From the NCBI GenBank assembly GCA_021796905.1, contig JAKABK010000031.1, positions 1-10,443 on the forward strand: 10,443 bases of DNA, given 5' to 3'. The position numbers and the translations under genes are program-made. The notes beneath the pieces are model-generated. The model did no database searches, was not told the DNA's origin, and saw only the letters and a list, made by a program, of their open reading frames with translations. Shown piece by piece: positions 6,569 through 10,443 of the stretch (the first letter of the stretch is position 1; every line of letters starts with the position of its first letter). The DNA is from Actinomycetes bacterium. Its GTDB lineage: Bacteria > Actinomycetota > Acidimicrobiia > Acidimicrobiales > Palsa-688.

Positions 6569-8941
6569 ATGAACGTCAACCGCAGTCACCTGACCCGATT
6601 CTGCAGTGCCTGTGTCCTGACCGGGGCCGCTCTCGCCGGCGTCGCCCAGGCCAGCCCGGCACCCCGCGCTCCGCTCAGCGCGGACCTCGCGCTCGGCCCG
6701 TCGGTGGTCGGCAGACCGACGACGGTCGAGCTGCGGGTCGCCGACCCCGCCGGCGCGCCCCTCGGGCGGCTGCTCGTGAGCGCCCACCTCCCCGGGGGGG
6801 TTGCCTACGTACCCCGTTCGGTCGACGTCGAGGTGGGAGGCGCCGACTTCTCGATCAGCGCTCCCCGCGCCGTCGCGGTGCCGTCCGGGGGCACGGATCT
6901 GTACTGGGGAAACCTGCCGGCTCCGGGGCACGGCACCCTCACCCTCGACTTCGAGGTTCGTCCCGGCGCCCACAGTGCCCGCCGCTGGGCCGGGAGCTCG
7001 TGGTCGATCTCGGCCTCGGTCCACTCCGACCCGCTGTCCCCCGGCCTCGGCGGGCCGGCGACCTCGACCGCCGAGGCCCGCGCCATCGACGGTGCGGTCG
7101 CCGACGCTGCCGCGACCGCCCACGTCGAGCCGTTGGCGGTGGCCGCCTCGGAGAGCCGCGGTGTCCAGGAGGTTGTGGTCTCAGGCACCCGCGCGGGCGC
7201 CACCCACGACGTGGTCGTACGCGCTTACCTGCCGGCAGGCGTAACGCTCGCCCGCTGCTCGGCGCACCAGCACTGTGCTGCCCCGACTGTCACCACATCC
7301 GAGCTGCCGACGCTGCCGGGGCGGGCTCACCTGCCCGACTTGCACGCCCCGAGCCGGGCCGGCTCGCCGAACCCCGAGGCGGCCGGAGCCACCAGCACCC
7401 CTCAGCCCACCTCCGCGCCGACCTCGACCGCCACCTCCGCCCCGAGCTCGACCGCCACCTCCGCCCCGGCCGGCGTCACGTCCCAGAGCTCGACCGGAAC
7501 CGTCGGCGCGACCGTTCCCGTGGGTAGCTCCGGAACCCTGGGAGCCGGGAGCACCTCCTCGACCTCCACTGCGGCTCCAGCCTCGTCGTCCACCTCGACC
7601 TCCACTGCGGCTCCAGCCTCATCCTCCACCTCCAATAGCGCGACCCTTGCCTATACCTCGACTGGAGGTTCAGATCCAGTCTCGGCCGGGTCGGAGCCGT
7701 CGACCACGACCACGACGACCACCGCGACGACAACCGCCGTCGCGCACCCTGGCCACGAAGAGCGCTTCACCGTGCTCACCTGGCATCTCGGCACCGTCAG
7801 GGCGGGCGGGAAGGTCACGGAGCGCTACACGGTGCAGGTCACCGATGCCACCGGCTCCAAGGCGAGCTGGCTGGTGACCGCCACCGCCTCGACCACCGCC
7901 GACGCCACCCGCCAGCCTGCGGTCCTGACCGTCGAGCACCTCGTCGACTGGACCCGCCCTCTGGCCGAGCGCCCCCGCATCGCCGGCGCTACGTCCGCCT
8001 CCGCCTCCACCTCTACCACCACGGTCCCCGACCCCTTCGGCTCGAGCGGCTCGGGCACCACGACGACCACCACCACCACCGCGGCTGGCAGCACGGGCCC
8101 GGGTACGACCACCCCGTTCGGGGTGACGAGCACGGGCTCGTCGACCACGGGCTCGTCGACCACGGGCTCGTCGAGCGCAGGGTCCTCCAGCGCAGGGTCC
8201 TCGAGCGGCTCGGGCTCTGCCACCTCGCTGCCCTACACCGGGGTCAACGCCGACCTCGAGCTCGAGGTAGCTGCCGCGGCGCTACTGCTCGGAGCTGGGG
8301 TGATGGTCACCACCCGACGCCGACCGCCCCTCACTGTCCTTCCCGCCGAAGCGCCACCCTCCGGTCCCCCCGGCAGCGGAGGTGCGAGCGGTGCGCCGTC
8401 GGTGACGCTCGCAGGTGACCCGGCACCCAGGGGAATGGCCGCGGCTCTGCGCCATTCGGCGTCCCGGCTGTCCTGGCCGCTGCGCCGGCTCGGCCCCGAC
8501 GGCGGCGCCCTCGACGGGGTGCTCGCCCGTGACTCCCTGGCCGAAGCGTCCGATCTCGACTGGCTGGCCGGTCTCGCCGACGATCCCGGCGACCCGGCGG
8601 GCGCCTTCCCCCAGGCGCCCGCAGCCCATCCCGCTGGCGCCGGGGGACCCCCCGCCCCCCTCGCCGGCCCGGCGAACCCGCCACAGCCCCTCGCCGGCCC
8701 CGGACCCGCAGCGGGGGATGTCGCGACCGGAGCCGAACCGGCGGGCCCGAGGACGACCCTGCCGGTAAGCGGGGTGTCGCCGCTCGTCGACGTGCTCGTC
8801 CCCCTCGGTGGGTGGCGTGACGGCGAGTGGTGCTTCGACCGTCCACTCGGCGACCTGCTCGACCCGGTCTTCGGCACCGACCCCGCGCCGTCGGTCCCGG
8901 CCGGCGACCCCGCCCCGTCGCTCCCGGCCGGCGAGCGGTAG
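6569..8941 (+). CDS. Exported surface protein with split DUF11-like domain, Ser/Thr-rich linkers, LPYTG signal and long C-terminal tail
   Basis: This is a 790-residue protein of unknown specific function. Residues 1-28 form a signal peptide (Arg5/Arg10, a hydrophobic core, likely cleavage after AQA28). A DUF11-like beta domain spans about 38-135 and has LPGGVAYVPRSV. A second begins near 187 with VVVRAYLPAGVTLARC, is interrupted after Cys230/Cys236 by about 150 low-complexity residues (about 240-393), and appears to resume as FTVLTWHLGTVRAGGKVTERYTVQV (about 400-424). A second Thr/Ser/Gly-rich linker (about 465-553) leads to LPYTG (554-558), a hydrophobic segment (567-582) and RRR (583-585). 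This would be a sortase signal, but 205 further residues follow, Pro/Ala-rich and ending in DPAPSVPAG/DPAPSLPAG repeats. I infer a cell-surface or envelope protein, perhaps membrane-retained with a cytoplasmic tail. High-GC codons continue through the tail, so it looks truly coding. A cell-wall adhesin is the leading alternative. Confidence 0.8.
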   Translation: MNVNRSHLTRFCSACVLTGAALAGVAQASPAPRAPLSADLALGPSVVGRPTTVELRVADPAGAPLGRLLVSAHLPGGVAYVPRSVDVEVGGADFSISAPRAVAVPSGGTDLYWGNLPAPGHGTLTLDFEVRPGAHSARRWAGSSWSISASVHSDPLSPGLGGPATSTAEARAIDGAVADAAATAHVEPLAVAASESRGVQEVVVSGTRAGATHDVVVRAYLPAGVTLARCSAHQHCAAPTVTTSELPTLPGRAHLPDLHAPSRAGSPNPEAAGATSTPQPTSAPTSTATSAPSSTATSAPAGVTSQSSTGTVGATVPVGSSGTLGAGSTSSTSTAAPASSSTSTSTAAPASSSTSNSATLAYTSTGGSDPVSAGSEPSTTTTTTTATTTAVAHPGHEERFTVLTWHLGTVRAGGKVTERYTVQVTDATGSKASWLVTATASTTADATRQPAVLTVEHLVDWTRPLAERPRIAGATSASASTSTTTVPDPFGSSGSGTTTTTTTTAAGSTGPGTTTPFGVTSTGSSTTGSSTTGSSSAGSSSAGSSSGSGSATSLPYTGVNADLELEVAAAALLLGAGVMVTTRRRPPLTVLPAEAPPSGPPGSGGASGAPSVTLAGDPAPRGMAAALRHSASRLSWPLRRLGPDGGALDGVLARDSLAEASDLDWLAGLADDPGDPAGAFPQAPAAHPAGAGGPPAPLAGPANPPQPLAGPGPAAGDVATGAEPAGPRTTLPVSGVSPLVDVLVPLGGWRDGEWCFDRPLGDLLDPVFGTDPAPSVPAGDPAPSLPAGER
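7409..7468 (+). repeat. 24-bp tandem repeat (about 2.5 copies) in the first Ser/Thr linker
   Basis: Copies at 7409-7432 and 7433-7456, plus a partial copy from 7457, encode successive TSAPTSTA, TSAPSSTA and TSAP. The repeat is in frame, so copy-number change would alter linker length without breaking the protein. Confidence 0.85.
7557..7628 (+). repeat. 36-bp tandem repeat (2 copies) in the first Ser/Thr linker
   Basis: 7557-7592 and 7593-7628 differ at only two positions by eye and encode a repeated STSTAAPASS unit. It is in frame, with the same composition as the surrounding linker. Confidence 0.85.
8132..8206 (+). repeat. 15-bp tandem repeat (5 copies) before the LPYTG motif
   Basis: Five 15-base units at 8132, 8147, 8162, 8177 and 8192 encode TGSST, TGSST, TGSSS, AGSSS and AGSSS. 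The last two are a diverged sub-family (GCAGGGTCCTCNAGC). This flexible stalk ends about 20 bases before the LPYTG codons. Confidence 0.9.
8228..8323 (+). other. LPxTG-type sorting signal (LPYTG, hydrophobic segment, RRR) placed internally
   Basis: Residues 554-585 of the surface protein: LPYTG, an eight-residue spacer with three acidic residues, the hydrophobic run VAAAALLLGAGVMVTT and then RRR. This is the normal order of a sortase recognition signal. Normally it is the extreme C-terminus; here it lies 205 residues before the stop. No sortase gene is in the window. Confidence 0.75.
8879..8932 (+). repeat. 27-bp tandem repeat (2 copies) at the end of the surface protein gene
   Basis: 8879-8905 and 8906-8932 differ at two positions and encode DPAPSVPAG and DPAPSLPAG, just before the final ER and stop. 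It is in frame with the tail. Confidence 0.85.
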
Positions 8942-8969
8942 CCTCCGAGCGGGAACCGAGGAGGACGTG

Positions 8970-9755
8970 GTGCCCTCGACCGCTGCGCTGGCCGTGACCT
9001 CGGCTGTGTTCGGCCTGATGATCGGGTCGTTCCTCAACGTCGTCGTCCACCGGGTGCCGGCCGGCCAGTCGCTCTCGCGCCCCCGATCGGCGTGCCCGGG
9101 TTGCTCGGAGCCGATCGCCGCCTACGACAACATCCCCCTCGTCTCGTGGCTGTTGCTCCGCGGTCGCTGCCGGCACTGCCGCCAGGCGATCTCGGTCCGC
9201 TACCCGCTGGTGGAGGCGGGCACCGCTGCGCTGTTCGTCGGGGTCGGGTTGCGCTACGGGTGGTCCTGGACGACCCCGGCGGTCGACACGTTCCTGGCCG
9301 GGCTGCTCGCCCTGGCGTGCGTCGACCTGGAGCGGTACCTGCTCCCCCGGCGGATCGTGTACACCACCGGCGCACTGAGCGGCGGACTGCTGGTAGTGGC
9401 GAGCGCAGCGACCGGCTCGTGGGGGCACCTGGAGGTCGGGGCAGCATGCGCCGCGGTGGCCTTCGGGCTCTTCTGGGCGCTGAACCGGGCCAACCCGCGA
9501 TGGCTCGGGTTCGGCGATGTGCGTCTGGCAGCAATGATCGGCCTGGTCCTCGGCTGGCTCGGAACCGACTACGCGCTCGTCGGGTTCCTGGTGGCCAACC
9601 TCGCCGGCGTGGTCGTAGCCGGCGCCCTCATGGCGTCGGGTCGGATGAGCCGCAGCACCCCGATGCCCTACGGGGTGTTCCTCGCCGCCGGCTCGGTGGT
9701 CACGGTCCTCGCCGGCGGTCCGCTCACCCAGCTGCTCGCCACCCACCCGATCTGA
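8970..9755 (+). CDS. Type IV prepilin peptidase, A24 family (PilD/GspO-like)
   Basis: This is an inner-membrane aspartic protease that removes leader peptides from type IV pilin-like proteins, and in bifunctional members also N-methylates the new N-terminus. The 261-residue length fits the full two-domain form. The N-terminal signature GSFLNVVVHRVP (19-30) is followed by the zinc-type cysteine pairs CPGC (42-45) and CRHC (67-70), around YDNIPLVSWLLLRGRC and ISVRYPLVE (74-82). The two catalytic aspartates are Asp119 (VDLERYLLP) and Asp183 (GFGDVRL). Several hydrophobic membrane segments follow the N-terminal domain, as expected. The start is GTG at 8970, five bases after GAGGAGG; the adjacent GTG at 8967 would leave only two bases and is less likely. 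The gene begins 28 bp after the LPYTG gene with no visible promoter or terminator between, so the two are probably co-transcribed. No pilin, pilus ATPase or Tad gene is visible, so its substrates must lie elsewhere. Confidence 0.95.
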   Translation: MPSTAALAVTSAVFGLMIGSFLNVVVHRVPAGQSLSRPRSACPGCSEPIAAYDNIPLVSWLLLRGRCRHCRQAISVRYPLVEAGTAALFVGVGLRYGWSWTTPAVDTFLAGLLALACVDLERYLLPRRIVYTTGALSGGLLVVASAATGSWGHLEVGAACAAVAFGLFWALNRANPRWLGFGDVRLAAMIGLVLGWLGTDYALVGFLVANLAGVVVAGALMASGRMSRSTPMPYGVFLAAGSVVTVLAGGPLTQLLATHPI

Positions 9756-9764
9756 TCCGACCCC

Positions 9765-9800
9765 GGTTCCCTGCCTGCAGTGGGTTCCCTGCCTGCCGTG
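9765..9800 (+). repeat. 18-bp tandem direct repeat upstream of the antitoxin gene
   Basis: 9765-9782 and 9783-9800 are 17/18 identical (GGTTCCCTGCCTGC, then A or C, then GTG). They start 9 bases after the prepilin peptidase stop and end 30 bases before the predicted antitoxin -10 box. Being non-coding and placed just upstream of the -35 region, they could be an operator for the autoregulating antitoxin; this is inference. Confidence 0.7.
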
Positions 9801-9830
9801 CCCGGCCGGTTCGTCCGCCACCTCGACCGG

Positions 9831-9836
9831 TAGCAT
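9831..9836 (+). promoter_or_regulatory. -10 box of a probable leaderless promoter for vapB
   Basis: TAGCAT (pattern TANNNT) lies six bases before the ATG at 9843, so transcription would start at or next to the start codon. No Shine-Dalgarno precedes the ATG, unlike every other gene here. A -35 box is not clear; TTCGTC at 9810-9815 would give a short 15-base spacer. This is the usual layout of leaderless actinobacterial genes. Confidence 0.6.
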
Positions 9837-9842
9837 CGTGCC

Positions 9843-10076
9843 ATGAGGGCTACCATCGATGCGGCAGGCCGGCTGGTCATACCAAAACCACTTCGTGACC
9901 AGGTCGGCCTCACCGCCGGGGAGGTCGAGATCACCGCGATCGGCGCAGCGCTGCGCCTCGAAGCCCTGAGCGGCGAGCGGGTCGAGGAGGAGGACGGCCG
10001 GCTCGTGATCCCCGCCTCCGGGGTCGAGATCGGCGACCGGCTCGTCGAGGCACTCCGGCATGCCGACCGGCGCTGA
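9843..10076 (+). CDS. AbrB/MazE-fold antitoxin (VapB-like)
   Basis: This 77-residue protein opens MRATIDAAGRLVIPKPLRDQVGL, the swapped-hairpin DNA-binding motif of AbrB/MazE/SpoVT-type transcription factors. In that family it dimerises, binds its own promoter, and its C-terminal part wraps and blocks the partner toxin. Here the DNA-binding half is about residues 1-45, and the acidic-to-basic tail VEEEDGRLVIPASG...LVEALRHADRR (about 48-77) should be the toxin-binding part. The motif GRLVIP occurs twice (residues 9-14 and again in the tail). The gene overlaps the PIN toxin by 17 bases and appears to be leaderless, with a tandem repeat just upstream. The pairing with a PIN protein makes VapB the best name by role, although the fold is MazE-like. 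A stand-alone AbrB regulator is unlikely given the overlap. Confidence 0.88.
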   Translation: MRATIDAAGRLVIPKPLRDQVGLTAGEVEITAIGAALRLEALSGERVEEEDGRLVIPASGVEIGDRLVEALRHADRR

Positions 10077-10443
10077 GGGGCCCGACGCTCTGTGCGACAC
10101 GAGCGTCGCCGTCCCGCTCGTGGTAGTCGACCACGAGCACCACGCCCGGACCGCCGAAGCGCTCCGCGGCCGCCGGCTCGGGCTCTGCGGCCACGCCGCG
10201 TTCGAGACCTTCTCGGTCCTGACGCGCCTGCCTCCCCCGATCAGACGGAGCCCGACGATCGTGCGCGACATCCTCGTGCGGTCCTTCCCCCACTCCCGTT
10301 TCCTCCGCCCCGAGAGCGCTGCCCACCTCCTCGAGCAGCTGGGCGCTTCCGGTGTCAGCGGCGGCGCGGTCCACGACGCGCTGGTCGCGGCCACAGCCCT
10401 CGACCACGGCGTGCCATTGCTCACCCGGGATGTCCGGGCCGCC
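10060..10443 (+). CDS. PIN-domain toxin (VapC-like ribonuclease), 3' end cut by window edge
   Basis: VapC toxins are Mg-dependent RNases that cut tRNA or rRNA when their antitoxin is degraded. The 128 visible codons start at ATG 10060 (GAGG nine bases upstream), inside the antitoxin gene, and stay open to the window edge. The acidic PIN active-site residues can be placed: Asp13 in CDTSVAVPL, Glu49 in AAFETFSVLTRLP, Asp106 in GGAVHDALVAATAL and Asp124 in PLLTRDVRAA. PIN toxins are usually 130-145 residues, so only a short C-terminal piece is missing. I see no frameshift or lost catalytic residue, so it should be active. The first eight or so residues (MPTGAEGP) precede the usual PIN start; no better start codon is visible in frame. 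The RNA target cannot be told from the sequence. Confidence 0.9.
   Translation, partial: MPTGAEGPDALCDTSVAVPLVVVDHEHHARTAEALRGRRLGLCGHAAFETFSVLTRLPPPIRRSPTIVRDILVRSFPHSRFLRPESAAHLLEQLGASGVSGGAVHDALVAATALDHGVPLLTRDVRAA

Noticed and set aside
7409..8206. CRISPR-like or mobile-element repeats
   Set aside because: The repeats are short, directly adjacent, in frame and encode a Ser/Thr-rich stalk; there are no spacers and no terminal inverted repeats.
8234..8941. Frameshift creating an artificial C-terminal tail on the LPYTG protein
   Set aside because: Neither alternative frame gives an early stop after RRR, and the tail keeps GC-ending codons and in-frame repeats, so a recent frameshift is not supported by sequence alone.
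9756..9842. Rho-independent terminator after the prepilin peptidase gene
   Set aside because: Only short GC-rich inverted segments are seen, with no stem followed by a T-run.
8331..10424. 697-codon minus-strand open frame across the surface gene tail, prepilin peptidase and toxin-antitoxin genes
   Set aside because: It lies opposite four well-supported genes or parts of genes, has no family signature and no ribosome-binding site. It is a GC-driven antisense frame.

Overview
The window is very GC-rich with strongly GC-biased third codon positions. Gene order (pyrR-pyrB-pyrC-carA-carB), an LPxTG-type surface protein, a TANNNT -10 next to an apparently leaderless ATG, and a VapBC pair all point to a high-GC Actinomycetota chromosome. 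A deep lineage such as Acidimicrobiia is my guess, not something the sequence proves. There is no sign of phage, IS element, rRNA, tRNA or CRISPR.

Left two thirds (1-6454, minus strand): the head of the de novo pyrimidine operon, transcribed right to left as pyrR, pyrB, pyrC, carA, carB. carB runs off the left edge and lacks its last part. Every junction overlaps (4, 20, 4 and 1 nt), so translation is probably coupled from pyrR down to carB. The encoded enzymes make carbamoyl phosphate (CarAB), condense it with aspartate (PyrB) and close the ring to dihydroorotate (PyrC). PyrR is the regulator. Its leader contains a hairpin (6467-6497) with all the parts of a PyrR binding loop, two bases upstream of the pyrR Shine-Dalgarno. 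This suggests that PyrR represses translation of the whole operon, as described for mycobacteria, rather than acting by the attenuation used in Bacillus.

Middle (6569-8941, plus strand, divergent from pyrR across 114 bp): a 790-residue exported surface protein. It has a signal peptide, two DUF11-like beta domains, long Ser/Thr/Pro-rich low-complexity stretches built from tandem repeats, and an LPYTG-TM-RRR sorting-type signal. Unusually, a further 205-residue tail follows the sorting signal. Then 28 bp later comes a type IV prepilin peptidase (A24 family) with both catalytic aspartates and the four-Cys N-terminal motif. No pilin or pilus assembly gene is visible in the window.

Right end (9765-10443, plus strand): a toxin-antitoxin pair, with an AbrB/MazE-fold antitoxin (VapB-like) and an overlapping PIN-domain toxin (VapC-like) cut by the window edge just before its end. 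An 18-bp tandem repeat and a leaderless-type promoter precede the antitoxin.

No gene-free stretch exceeds 300 bases; the longest are 6455-6568 and 9756-9842. I see no clearly undescribed multi-gene system here. The points most worth checking are the PyrR leader RNA paired with an atypical PyrR, and the architecture of the LPYTG protein.
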